Shown here: positions 17,766-25,960 of the stretch, piece by piece
Layout of the letters: each line of letters opens with the position of its first letter
How positions within the stretch are numbered: position 1 is the stretch's first letter
Source of the DNA: Gluconobacter vitians
GTDB taxonomy: Bacteria; Pseudomonadota; Alphaproteobacteria; Acetobacterales; Acetobacteraceae
DNA length: 34,531 nt
Direction: 5' to 3'
Assembly: GCF_015244565.1 (NCBI RefSeq)
Contig: NZ_JABCQG010000020.1
Coordinates: forward strand, 1-34,531
The notes under the pieces: model-generated
Told to the model about the DNA's origin: nothing
Databases searched by the model: none
Seen by the model: only the letters and a program-made list of their open reading frames with translations
Position numbers and translations under genes: made by a program

Positions 17766-18698
17766 ATGACACAGTCTCTGGTTCTCTTTCAGGCCCTGGC
17801 CGACGCCACGCGCCTCCGCATCATTGCCCTCCTGCGCCAGATGGAACTGTCCGTCGGCGAACTGGCGCAGGTCCTGGGCCAGAGCCAGCCCCGGGTGTCA
17901 CGCCATCTGAAAATCATGGATCAGGCCGGCCTGATCTCCCGCCGCAAGGAAGGTAACTGGGTCTTTCTTACCCTCGGCGACCGGCAGATTATTGCCCCCG
18001 CCCTAGCCGCCATGGATGCCTGGGATCAGGAACCTGATACCGAACGTCTGGCCGACTGTGCCCGCCTCTCCGCCGTAAAAACCGTCCGTGCCACCGAGGC
18101 CGAAGACTGGTTCGAGGCCCACGCCGCCGAATGGGACAGCCTGCGCTCCCTCCATGTTCCCGAAGAGGAAGTGGAGGCGGCCATCCGTAAGATTCTCGCT
18201 CCGCACCCATTGGGCCGCCTGCTGGACATCGGCACCGGAACCGGCCGCATGATCGAACTGCTCGGCCCCGGAGCGGAGCGCGCCATTGGCGTGGACCGAA
18301 GCCCCGCCATGCTCAGACTGGCGCGTTCGAAACTGGACGAAAACACCACGGTTCGCATCGACTGGCGCCAAGGCGACCTCTACGCCCTCCCGCTCCCCGC
18401 GGCTTCCGTCGATACCGCCGTCATGCATCAGGTACTGCATTACGCCCAGCATCCCGGCGCTGCGATCGACGAAGCCGGCCGCGTCCTCACCCCCGGCGGC
18501 CGCCTGCTGATCGTGGATTTCATCACCCACGATCACAGAGAACTCCGTGAACAGGCCGCCCATGCCTGGCTCGGCTTCTCGAACGAAAACATGCGCCGCT
18601 GGCTTGAGGATGCAGGCTTTGAGAACATCCATACGGTCACGCTGAAAGGCCAGCTCGACGTCATGCTCTGGCTCGCCGATCGCCCGCACCATTCCTGA
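17766..18698 (+). CDS. ArsR-type regulator fused to a methyltransferase domain (SahR-like)
   Basis: A 310-residue two-domain protein. Residues 1-85: winged helix of the ArsR/SmtB type (LFQALADATRLRIIALL; recognition helix in SVGELAQVLGQSQPRVSRHLKIM). The metal-binding ELCVC-type motif is absent, so it is unlikely to be a metal sensor. Residues about 145-290: class I S-adenosylmethionine-dependent methyltransferase fold with motif I DIGTGTG at 154-160, acidic motif VDRS near 177, and the later motifs GDLYALPLP and GGRLLIVDF. Proteins of this build are found beside methionine-cycle genes in proteobacteria, and SAH-responsive SahR regulators belong to the ArsR family; the sensing role here is inferred. 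Start ATG 17766 is preferred over an ATG at 17742 that lies inside the palindrome and -10 box; no clear Shine-Dalgarno is present. Confidence 0.9.
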   Translation: MTQSLVLFQALADATRLRIIALLRQMELSVGELAQVLGQSQPRVSRHLKIMDQAGLISRRKEGNWVFLTLGDRQIIAPALAAMDAWDQEPDTERLADCARLSAVKTVRATEAEDWFEAHAAEWDSLRSLHVPEEEVEAAIRKILAPHPLGRLLDIGTGTGRMIELLGPGAERAIGVDRSPAMLRLARSKLDENTTVRIDWRQGDLYALPLPAASVDTAVMHQVLHYAQHPGAAIDEAGRVLTPGGRLLIVDFITHDHRELREQAAHAWLGFSNENMRRWLEDAGFENIHTVTLKGQLDVMLWLADRPHHS

Positions 18699-18732
18699 AG
18701 TCTGCCGCATTCCCTACGATGCCATGAACTTA

Positions 18733-18760
18733 TCTATATAGCATGTTGCATATTATATCG
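18733..18760. promoter_or_regulatory. Imperfect A+T palindrome downstream of the regulator
   Basis: The stretch contains CTATATAGCA, a short TGT centre, then TGCATATTATAT, an imperfect inverted repeat. It resembles the ATATAGC palindrome at 18874-18891 and the operator at 17736-17757 in base content and arm type. It lies between the regulator gene and the receptor gene and could be a second binding site. Confidence 0.35.
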
Positions 18761-18829
18761 TAGGTGCTTTAAGTAGAGCCTCGCTCCATCGCTCATGATG
18801 GCTGACATCTATTGTGCAGGCTCGCCCTC

Positions 18830-21061
18830 ATGCTTCTTCCCGCGCGAAGATATTCGCTTACGCCCCATTTTTTATATAGCAAAAGCTATATTTTGGTCAT
18901 TATGCTATTTGTGGGAATAAGCATCGCAAATGCAGCTTCTCCCGAAGCCAAATCCCCGAGTACGAAAAAGCCTGCTGTCACCAAGCTATCAGCCCTCCCG
19001 AAAACACCGTCCAGCTCCGAACGGATCAGCGTCGTCGGCCATCTCAACCGCGAACGGGCCCACATTTTTCCGAGCCTTGGCGCGGTGGATTACACCATCG
19101 ACCAGCACCACATCACGACCACACCGGGTGGTCAGAACGCGGTCTTCAACCAGATCCTCCTGCGCGTCCCCGGTGTCGTTCTCGACAGTTATGGCGAGGT
19201 GCATGTGCGGGGTGAGCATGGCGGGCTGACCTACCGCGTCAACGGAGTTCTGCTGCCTGAAGGGCTGAACGGTTTCGGCCAGGAACTCGACACCCGCATC
19301 ATCCAGTCCGTGGACCTGCTGACCGGCACCCTCCCCGCTCAGTTCGGCTTTCGCACCGCCGGCGTGGTGGACGTAACCACCAAGACCGGTGACAGCCTCA
19401 AACACAATCAGGTCTCGCTTTACGGGGGGAGCTACAACACGTTTGTCCCCTCCGTGCAGATTGGGGGCCAGCATGGAAAGCTGGATTATTTCACCACGCT
19501 GTCCTTCACCCGCAACAACATCGGCATCGAAAATCCGAGCAACACGTTCCGCGCGATCCATGATGTGACCGAACAGGAAAAGGCGTTTTCTTATCTGTCC
19601 TGGCATTTGGACGAGACGAGCCGCCTTACGCTGCTGACCAGCGCCTCTTATGCGGATTTCGAGATCCCCAACTCCTTCAAGACCTTCGATACGAACAGCC
19701 CGGATTACACGACGCTTTATGATGTCGCAGGCGTAAACCCGCATGATCCGGCCATGAACTGGGCCAGCCTGAACGACAGCCAGACGGAACAGAACTACTA
19801 CGCCGTCCTGTCCTATCAGCGCACGACCGACCGGCTGAACCTTCAGGTTTCGCCCTATTTCCGCTACGGGCGGATCGACTACACGCCGGACCGTAACCCG
19901 GACCTGATCTATCAGGGCGTGTCCGAACATGAGGTCAATGATTTCACGACCGGCGGCATGCAGGCTGACCTGTCCTATGACATTGCACGCCATCATACCT
20001 TACGGGCCGGGCTGCTGGGACAGTACACGTCCGAACGTCTCGATACCGATACGCTCGCTTTTCCCGTGGATGACATGGGCAACCAGAGCGCGAACACGCC
20101 CGTGCGTCTGATCGACAATACCGGGAACTGGTCGGTCGAGGCCGGTGCCTATATTCAGGACGAGTACAAAATCACCCGCAACCTGACCTTCAATTACGGC
20201 ATCCGCTACGACCGTTTCGCGTCATCTTTCGACAAGGAAGGCCAGTTAAGCCCGCGTGCGAACATGGTCTGGAAACCAACGCGCAGCACGACCCTGCATC
20301 TCGGCTATTCGCGCTATTTCGCCCCGCCTTCCCCGCAATATGTCTACCCGTCCACACTGGCCCGCTTTGCGGGGACGACGAACGCGGCGGCCAACACCAT
20401 CGACAGCGCCACGAAGGTCGAGAAATCGCATTATGTGGATGGCGGCATCCTTCAGCGCATTACGCCCGAGTTTCAGATCACGCTCGATGCCTATGCCAAA
20501 TGGGCGCATGACCTTACCGATCTCGGGCAGTTCGGCCGTGCGGTCATTCTGGCCCCCTTCAGCTACAGGCGCGGGCGCGTCTATGGTGCCGAATTCGGCA
20601 GTTCCTGGCGGCATGGTCCGTGGTCGCTCTTCGGCAATTTTTCCTACGTCAAAACCTCGGCGCGCGACATCAATTCCGCGCAGTACCAGTTCGATCCGGT
20701 CGAACTGGCCTATATCCGCAATCACGCGATCCAGCTTGACCATCAGGGCGAATTCACCGCTACGGCCGGGGCCTCCTGGACCACGAAACATGACATGGCC
20801 TATGCCGATTTCGTCTATGGCTATGGCCTGCGCAGTGGCTTTGCCAATCTGGAGAAGGAGCCGCAATACGACGTCTTCAATATCGGCTACCAGCACACCT
20901 TCACGAAAGTGCCGTTCGGGCATGACATCAAGGTCCGCGCCGATGTCGTCAACCTGTTCGACAAACGCTATCAGCTCCGGGATGGCAGCGGGGTCGGCAT
21001 TTATCAGGCGCAGTACGGTCAGCGCCGGGGCATGTTCTTCGCGGTCGTCTCGGAGTTCTGA
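18830..21061 (+). CDS. TonB-dependent outer-membrane receptor
   Basis: A 743-residue receptor from ATG 18830, which has AGG 9 bases upstream and gives a signal peptide with RR and a hydrophobic core, cut near SIANA-A (about residue 33). A TTG at 18812 would add six residues. TonB-box-like SERISVVGH is followed by the plug (FNQILLRVPGVVLDSYGEVHVRGEHGGLTYRVNGVLLPEG; LLTGTLPAQFGFRTAGVVDVTTKTG) and the barrel, ending RRGMFFAVVSEF with the usual terminal Phe. Substrate unknown. It directly follows the SahR-like regulator, and palindromes resembling that regulator's candidate operator lie before and inside its 5' end, so a link to methionine, B12 or a related nutrient is possible. It converges with the next gene at 7 bases. 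Confidence 0.92.
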   Translation: MLLPARRYSLTPHFLYSKSYILVIMLFVGISIANAASPEAKSPSTKKPAVTKLSALPKTPSSSERISVVGHLNRERAHIFPSLGAVDYTIDQHHITTTPGGQNAVFNQILLRVPGVVLDSYGEVHVRGEHGGLTYRVNGVLLPEGLNGFGQELDTRIIQSVDLLTGTLPAQFGFRTAGVVDVTTKTGDSLKHNQVSLYGGSYNTFVPSVQIGGQHGKLDYFTTLSFTRNNIGIENPSNTFRAIHDVTEQEKAFSYLSWHLDETSRLTLLTSASYADFEIPNSFKTFDTNSPDYTTLYDVAGVNPHDPAMNWASLNDSQTEQNYYAVLSYQRTTDRLNLQVSPYFRYGRIDYTPDRNPDLIYQGVSEHEVNDFTTGGMQADLSYDIARHHTLRAGLLGQYTSERLDTDTLAFPVDDMGNQSANTPVRLIDNTGNWSVEAGAYIQDEYKITRNLTFNYGIRYDRFASSFDKEGQLSPRANMVWKPTRSTTLHLGYSRYFAPPSPQYVYPSTLARFAGTTNAAANTIDSATKVEKSHYVDGGILQRITPEFQITLDAYAKWAHDLTDLGQFGRAVILAPFSYRRGRVYGAEFGSSWRHGPWSLFGNFSYVKTSARDINSAQYQFDPVELAYIRNHAIQLDHQGEFTATAGASWTTKHDMAYADFVYGYGLRSGFANLEKEPQYDVFNIGYQHTFTKVPFGHDIKVRADVVNLFDKRYQLRDGSGVGIYQAQYGQRRGMFFAVVSEF
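18874..18891. repeat. ATATAGC/GCTATAT inverted repeat in receptor 5' end
   Basis: ATATAGC (18874-18880) and GCTATAT (18885-18891) are exact inverted repeats around AAAA. With the chosen start they lie in the signal-peptide codons; if translation began at the ATG at 18902 they would lie in the leader. The site may bind a regulator or fold in RNA. Confidence 0.5.
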
Positions 21062-21068
21062 AACGTAT

Positions 21069-22916
21069 TCAGACCGGGACGACCAGCCCTGTCATGGGGT
21101 CCACGGTCGGGCCCGGGAAGACCGTTGCAACGGCACGCGACGGCAGATGCAGGTGGTCGCAGAGAACGCCTGCCGCCACTGCCCGCAGATCCGTCGTGGG
21201 GGCGAGGTCCCGGTTCTCGAACAGCTGGCTGCTCCGCAGACCCGGCCAGGTTCCCCCGACTTTCCCGCCCGCCACGGCTCCACCGGCCAGAAAAGCGACC
21301 GTGCCCGTTCCGTGATCCGTCCCGCCCGTGCCATTGATACGGACGGTCCGTCCGAACTCCGTCATCGCGAGAACCACCGTGCGTTTCCAGCTCTCGCCAA
21401 GCCCCTGACGCAGCGCCCCGATACCGCGATCGAGCTGTGCCAGCGGACTGCCGAGCCGTCCGAGCTGCCCGGCATGCGTGTCCCATCCGCCGATTTCCAG
21501 AGCCGCGATCCGGGGCCCATGTGGCGTAGCCAGCATCTGCCCAGCCGCCGTGGACAGCCGGGCGAAGGCATCGGGCTTGCGGGACTTTTCCGGAACCGCT
21601 GTGCCGCCCATGTCCATCCGGGACGCCTCGGAAAATCCGCGGGCCTTCAGGGCGTTGCGGAAAGCGGGGCCTGTCACGGGGTCATGGGCATTCAGGGCGA
21701 GGATCTGGCTATAGAGATCGGCGTCCGGATGCTGGCTTCCGGCCGGGGCATAGCTGCCCACCCGCCACGCCCAGTCCGCCCGGGCCAGCATGTCCGCAGG
21801 CGCGCACCAGTCCGCGGCATTGTCGCTCCAGCCATTGGGCAGCGGTGCGGTCCACAGCGGCTGTCCCAGTGTACTGAAAGCCGAGGCCAGCTGATGGGCG
21901 GGGGAATGCGGATCGTCCGGCCGGCTGGGCTCTCCACCGATGGATAATGCCCGGAGCACGGCCGTGGCGTAGTCCATGGGCGAGCGGAACTTGCCCCCGC
22001 CCGGCCCCGGATCGGGCAGGTCCGCCAGCGCAAGGGATGCCGCCTGCAGATCGCCTTCACTGTCCCGCAAAACGGTCTCGACATGCCGCACGAAAGCGGG
22101 TGACGGCGTGTCCGATACGAAATGCTGGACCATCTGCGTGGCGATATGGCGGTAGGTCGCGGGATGCGTGCCAAGAAAGTGCAGGGCCTGCACGCCGCCG
22201 TCCTCGCTTTCCGGAAAGGCCTGTCCCATGAGCGTTTTCGGTCCCGGTTCGTGCGCCTTTTCCCGGAACACGAAACCCGGCCGCTCTGCCTTCATGTCCA
22301 CGCCCCAGCCGGTGAGGATCGCGGCGAAGGACGTCACATCTCCCTGGCTGTATCCGGCGGCGGGCGAGACGGTGTGCAGTTCCAGACATTCGCGGGCCAG
22401 GTTTTCGTTCAGCCCGTGATGGCTCTTGCGGCCTGCCGCGCTGTCCGGCCCGATGGAGGACGCATTGTCCAGATACATCAGCATGGCCGGATGCCGCATG
22501 ACCGCCAGAAGCATGTCCGAAAAACGCCCGGTCACATGCGGGCGGATGGCCTCGCGCATATAGGCGCCGATGACAGCCCGCGTGCTGCCCTGCCGCAGAC
22601 TGACCGTGAAATGGTTGAACCAGAACCACGCCAGCCGCTCCCGAAAAGGCTGATCCGTCAGCAGCAGGGTGTCCATCTGCGTGGCGACTTCCGCCTGGAA
22701 GATCGGTTTGACCAGCGGGTCACCCTGCACCTTGGTGCGACGCTGTTCCCGCAATGCGATCAGGCCATCCGCACAGGAAGACACGCCTCTGAACATGGCC
22801 GTGTCAGGCCCGGTCAACTGATGCGCGAGCCAGTCATGCAGTGACAGACCCGCGCCCTCCCGCGCGCTGTCCCGCTGGCCCCATCCAAATCTGTTGATTG
22901 CACTGACAGGTCGCAT
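21069..22916 (-). CDS. DUF1800-DUF1501 in-frame fusion protein
   Basis: A 615-residue protein of two families that are normally separate neighbouring genes. Residues 1 to about 390 match DUF1800 (opening INRFGWGQRD; AWFWFNHFTVS; LMYLDNASSIGP; NENLARECLELHTVS; ending PLPNGWSDNAADW). From about 400 the chain becomes the back half of DUF1501: LNAHDPVTGPAFRNAL, LEIGGWDTHAGQLGRL, VVLAMTEFGRTVRINGTGGTDHG, GGTWPGL, ATVFPG. The first ~200 residues expected in DUF1501, including its Tat-type signal peptide, are absent, and no other DUF1501 gene follows. This fits an in-frame deletion between two adjacent genes. Biochemical function of both families is poorly known; DUF1501 proteins are sulfatase-like and usually exported. 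Start ATG 22916 has GAGG 6 bases upstream. Confidence 0.85.
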   Translation of the reverse strand: MRPVSAINRFGWGQRDSAREGAGLSLHDWLAHQLTGPDTAMFRGVSSCADGLIALREQRRTKVQGDPLVKPIFQAEVATQMDTLLLTDQPFRERLAWFWFNHFTVSLRQGSTRAVIGAYMREAIRPHVTGRFSDMLLAVMRHPAMLMYLDNASSIGPDSAAGRKSHHGLNENLARECLELHTVSPAAGYSQGDVTSFAAILTGWGVDMKAERPGFVFREKAHEPGPKTLMGQAFPESEDGGVQALHFLGTHPATYRHIATQMVQHFVSDTPSPAFVRHVETVLRDSEGDLQAASLALADLPDPGPGGGKFRSPMDYATAVLRALSIGGEPSRPDDPHSPAHQLASAFSTLGQPLWTAPLPNGWSDNAADWCAPADMLARADWAWRVGSYAPAGSQHPDADLYSQILALNAHDPVTGPAFRNALKARGFSEASRMDMGGTAVPEKSRKPDAFARLSTAAGQMLATPHGPRIAALEIGGWDTHAGQLGRLGSPLAQLDRGIGALRQGLGESWKRTVVLAMTEFGRTVRINGTGGTDHGTGTVAFLAGGAVAGGKVGGTWPGLRSSQLFENRDLAPTTDLRAVAAGVLCDHLHLPSRAVATVFPGPTVDPMTGLVVPV

Positions 22917-23023
22917 GGCATCCTCACGATGTCGGAAGTCGGCACCCTAAGGGACGCTGATCCCATCATGTGGCAAAACCGGGGCGGTATTGTGTGAAGC
23001 TTTCAGACATGCTCCGCGATCGC

Positions 23024-24226
23024 TCACCCCGGGCGCAGCAGTCTGCGCATGAAGCCCGGCCTGCGGACCAGATGCGGCACGATCGGCGAGGTGTGCCGCA
23101 CAATCGGGTCCTGGCTCTCCCGCATGGTCAGACCGGCGAAGCTGTCCCCGACAATCCAAGCCCCGACCGATGCCGTCACCCCGTCAACGCGGTGATCGGC
23201 GAATTCCTGATAGATTTTCGGATATGCGCCATAGGTCCCGCTTTCGGCGCAAAGGGCGCGGCCATCGCGCAGGATACGCACATTCTCGCCCCCACGTGCA
23301 TGGATCGGTTTCTCCACATAGGCGCGGGAAGAAGAACGTCCGCGCCTGCCGATCACGTCCTGCGCCGAATAATAACCGGCCGCCAGCAGATTGGGATGCC
23401 CCGGATAACGCTTCCACAAGGCGGGCAGCAGCGCCTTGTTGGATAAAAGCGCCGTCCAGGGCGGATTCAGGAACGTACATCCACAGTTCTGTAGATGCCG
23501 CGCGCCGGAATCGCGAAACATCAACTCCCAAGGATACATGCGGATCATGCTCCGGACGATGCGTCCGCGATGCAGAAGCTGGCCGCCATGCGTGATTTCC
23601 AGATCGCGCAATTCGCAATGGATCGCCTCAAATCCGGCCTGTTCGGCCCATTGCCGGTAATAGACGGCATGGGTCGTGTCCTCGAGATTGTCCGGATAGG
23701 GCACGATGTGAATGGTGCAATCAATCCGTCCCTTCCGTCGCAGATCCGCTAGCCGATTTACAAGAGCCTGCGCATCCAGAGGTGCATGAGCATGCGGATG
23801 CCCCTTCTGCCGATGCCATGAATTCTGCATCCGCGTGCTTTCGGGCAATGTTGCGGGTGTATCGGCATTATATTCGATCAGCCGGGGCTGACCGTCGCAC
23901 CAGGCGAGATCGAAGCGGCCGATCAGGAACGGGTCACGCCGCGCCCAGGACTGGCGCACCACGTCTTGCACGGCAGGCGGAATATGAAACGCATCCAGTC
24001 CGCCCGGTTGCCTGACGGCCTCGTCCACGACCGACAGGCAGAGCCGGTGCAGCGTTTCCGAGACTTTCCGGATGAGCGCGACCGCAGCCGCATCGAATTC
24101 GTAACGGACATCCTCGCGCCAGGCGAAGCTGCCATCGGCATTGCGGTAATAATGGTAGCCGAGCCGGTCCGCCTCAGCCTGCCAGTCCGGCCTTGCAGAA
24201 GACGTCAGACGGCGCAGCTGAACCAT
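23024..24226 (-). CDS. Glutathionylspermidine synthase family protein (YgiC-like)
   Basis: A 400-residue ATP-grasp protein resembling the synthetase half of glutathionylspermidine synthase, without the amidase half, as in E. coli YgiC/YjfC. Features: FDLAWCDGQPRLIEYNADTPATLPES with an acidic substrate/ATP segment, NPPWTALLSNKALLPALWKRYPGHPNLL, and YVEKPIHARGGENVRIL, part of the ATP-grasp binding region. The family condenses a peptide and an amine with ATP, but the real substrate of YgiC-type members is not settled; I do not claim glutathionylspermidine synthesis. It begins 9 bases after a small YgiB-like gene, so the pair is translationally coupled and repeats the ygiB-ygiC order known from enterobacteria. 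Cytoplasmic; no signal peptide. Confidence 0.9.
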   Translation of the reverse strand: MVQLRRLTSSARPDWQAEADRLGYHYYRNADGSFAWREDVRYEFDAAAVALIRKVSETLHRLCLSVVDEAVRQPGGLDAFHIPPAVQDVVRQSWARRDPFLIGRFDLAWCDGQPRLIEYNADTPATLPESTRMQNSWHRQKGHPHAHAPLDAQALVNRLADLRRKGRIDCTIHIVPYPDNLEDTTHAVYYRQWAEQAGFEAIHCELRDLEITHGGQLLHRGRIVRSMIRMYPWELMFRDSGARHLQNCGCTFLNPPWTALLSNKALLPALWKRYPGHPNLLAAGYYSAQDVIGRRGRSSSRAYVEKPIHARGGENVRILRDGRALCAESGTYGAYPKIYQEFADHRVDGVTASVGAWIVGDSFAGLTMRESQDPIVRHTSPIVPHLVRRPGFMRRLLRPG

Positions 24227-24235
24227 GCGCGAAAA

Positions 24236-24556
24236 CTATTCGCCCCCGCCCGCATGGCCACCCGCGCTTTCGCCAAATCCGGCATGGCCCGCCGAGCCCT
24301 CATCCCCGTCACCGTGGCCGCCACTCTTATCGTCGGACCTTCTGGTGGATGTTGGAATATACACGGCGCCCGAGGAATGGCCGGAATCCGAACAGTTCTG
24401 GGGGCGCTGGGCCTGCCCGGCCGCAGAAGCGCACGGGTCTGGCCGGCCCGCCTGAGCCTGCATTGCGTGCGGATTCCGCAGGCTCAGACCGATCACACCA
24501 AGCCCCATAACGAGAGCACCGGCCCCCAAACCCCACGCGATACGGTTCTTCATCAT
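24236..24556 (-). CDS. Small YgiB-like (DUF1190-type) protein
   Basis: A 106-residue protein with an N-terminal hydrophobic segment (about residues 6-24, a signal anchor or signal peptide) and a low-complexity Gly/Ser/His-rich tail ending near GFGESAGGHAGGGE. The tail has the GFGES pattern seen near the end of E. coli YgiB, but the protein is about half that length. The Cys pair at CASAAGQAQRPQNC corresponds loosely to the N-terminal part of that family. Two adjacent start codons (24556, 24553) are possible; a longer start at 24595 is disfavoured because it adds a polar Cys-rich extension. Position directly before a YgiC-like gene supports the assignment. Function unknown, probably envelope-associated. 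Confidence 0.65.
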   Translation of the reverse strand: MMKNRIAWGLGAGALVMGLGVIGLSLRNPHAMQAQAGRPDPCASAAGQAQRPQNCSDSGHSSGAVYIPTSTRRSDDKSGGHGDGDEGSAGHAGFGESAGGHAGGGE

Positions 24557-24634
24557 TCGTCTGCAAGACTGTTTAACAGAAACGCACCGTAACACAGCCG
24601 TTTGCAGAAGATAGACCTCTCCTGCAGCCAGGCT

Positions 24635-25429
24635 TCAGCCTTGCAGCTCCGCCAGAACGGGTGCCGCAAACCGCCGGTTTTCCAGAACCGGGAGCACCCG
24701 CCGCGCATGAGCGATCCGCTCCCGGTCCAGCGTGGCAAAGCCCAGTGCAGGCGCCTCGCCCAGCGCCAGCGTCACAACACCCAGCGGATCGACCACCATG
24801 CTGAAGCCGGTATTGCGCGCGCCGCATTCCCCGACCGCCACGACATAGCAGGTGTTTTCCAGCGCCCTCGCCACGGACATGATTTCCCAGTGACGCTCCT
24901 TGCCCGGCCCCCGCACCCAGGCCGCCGGCAGCAGCAGAACTTCCGCCCCCGCCAGTGCCAGATGACGCGCCAGTTCCGGAAAACGCACGTCATAGCAGGT
25001 CATCAGACCCACCTTCATGTCCCCGATCTGCACCACGGGCGGCAGCTCCAGCCCCGGCGAGGTGCGCTGGGATTCCTTCATGCTGAACGCGTCATACAGA
25101 TGCAGCTTGCGATACGTCGCAATGAACGCTCCGTCCCGCAACACGAACTGCGTGTTGTAGAACCGCCCTGCCCCGTCCGGAACATTCACACATCCCACCA
25201 CGGCAATGCCCTGACTGGCCTTGCGCAGCCCTTCCATGAACGGACCATCCAGCGGCTGCGCCGTCTGCGGCAGAAGCTCCGGATTATTGATATCCTGCGC
25301 CAGAATTCCTTCGGGCAGAACCAGAAGCTCGGCCCCACCCTCACGCGCTTTCCCGATCAGATCCAGACACTGGCGCTGGTTGGTCTCCCAGTCCGGCGCA
25401 ACGGCAAACTGTCCCAGAGCAACTTTCAT
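24635..25429 (-). CDS. Carbon-nitrogen hydrolase (nitrilase superfamily amidase)
   Basis: A 264-residue amidase of the nitrilase superfamily, with the complete Glu-Lys-Cys triad: E40 in LLVLPEG, K108 in YRKLHLYDAF and C145 in LMTCYDVRFPEL. It should hydrolyse a small amide or carbamoyl compound in the cytoplasm; the substrate cannot be read from the sequence (omega-amidase, deaminated-glutathione amidase and aliphatic amidase are all members of this fold). ATG 25429 is chosen because GGGG lies about 8 bases upstream and the product starts with the family's MKVALGQF strand; an earlier start at 25486 adds a non-conserved tail. It is the first gene of a minus-strand series with the ygiB/ygiC-like pair about 80 bases on. 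Confidence 0.92.
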   Translation of the reverse strand: MKVALGQFAVAPDWETNQRQCLDLIGKAREGGAELLVLPEGILAQDINNPELLPQTAQPLDGPFMEGLRKASQGIAVVGCVNVPDGAGRFYNTQFVLRDGAFIATYRKLHLYDAFSMKESQRTSPGLELPPVVQIGDMKVGLMTCYDVRFPELARHLALAGAEVLLLPAAWVRGPGKERHWEIMSVARALENTCYVVAVGECGARNTGFSMVVDPLGVVTLALGEAPALGFATLDRERIAHARRVLPVLENRRFAAPVLAELQG

Positions 25430-25960
25430 CACGGCACCCCATTCCGGAGGAAGAACAACGCCTCCCCATTTCGTTCCCCCCAGCATGCCCGACCGTCCCG
25501 GTGCGGTGAAGCCGGAACTTTCACCTCCTGCTTCTTCAACACATCACGGAAAAACGGATCTGATACTTTTCCTTACAGACAAAGACCATGGATATCCGCT
25601 CCCTCGAAAAACAGCGGTTCCAAAGAACACAGGGAGCACCCCACCTTTCAGGAAAAACAGACCCGAAGTTCCCGATCCGGATCACGTCCGTATTCAAAAG
25701 AAAATCCACGATATAGTTGCGTTTTTTACTATCCGTCTTCCATCACACTGCCCTCCTGGCACAGCAGGATCACGGAATTCACATTGCGAAACCGAACTCA
25801 CGTTTCCGTGATAACCCCAGAAGCCGCTCCGAATATTTCCCTCCACTCACAGCAGTTTTCCGCCGTCCCACACCGCCCCCACACCTGAAAATCTTTTTAG
25901 AAGCTATCGCGCGCGAGTTCATGCACATGTTCGGGACATCTTTTGACATGGGGGAATTAG
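25430..25960. other. Intergenic stretch with a long inverted repeat
   Basis: About 530 bases between the divergent amidase and porin genes. ATCACGGAA (25769-25777) and TTCCGTGAT (25804-25812) form a stem with a 26-base loop and may fold in the porin leader RNA or be an operator. Around 25700-25740 is a T-rich stretch that could contain a promoter. Frames in the region have no recognisable product. Confidence 0.4.

Noticed and set aside
20256-21947. 563-codon plus-strand open frame overlapping two genes
   Set aside because: It crosses from one frame of the receptor into the antisense of the DUF1800-DUF1501 gene; composition is of a shadow frame.
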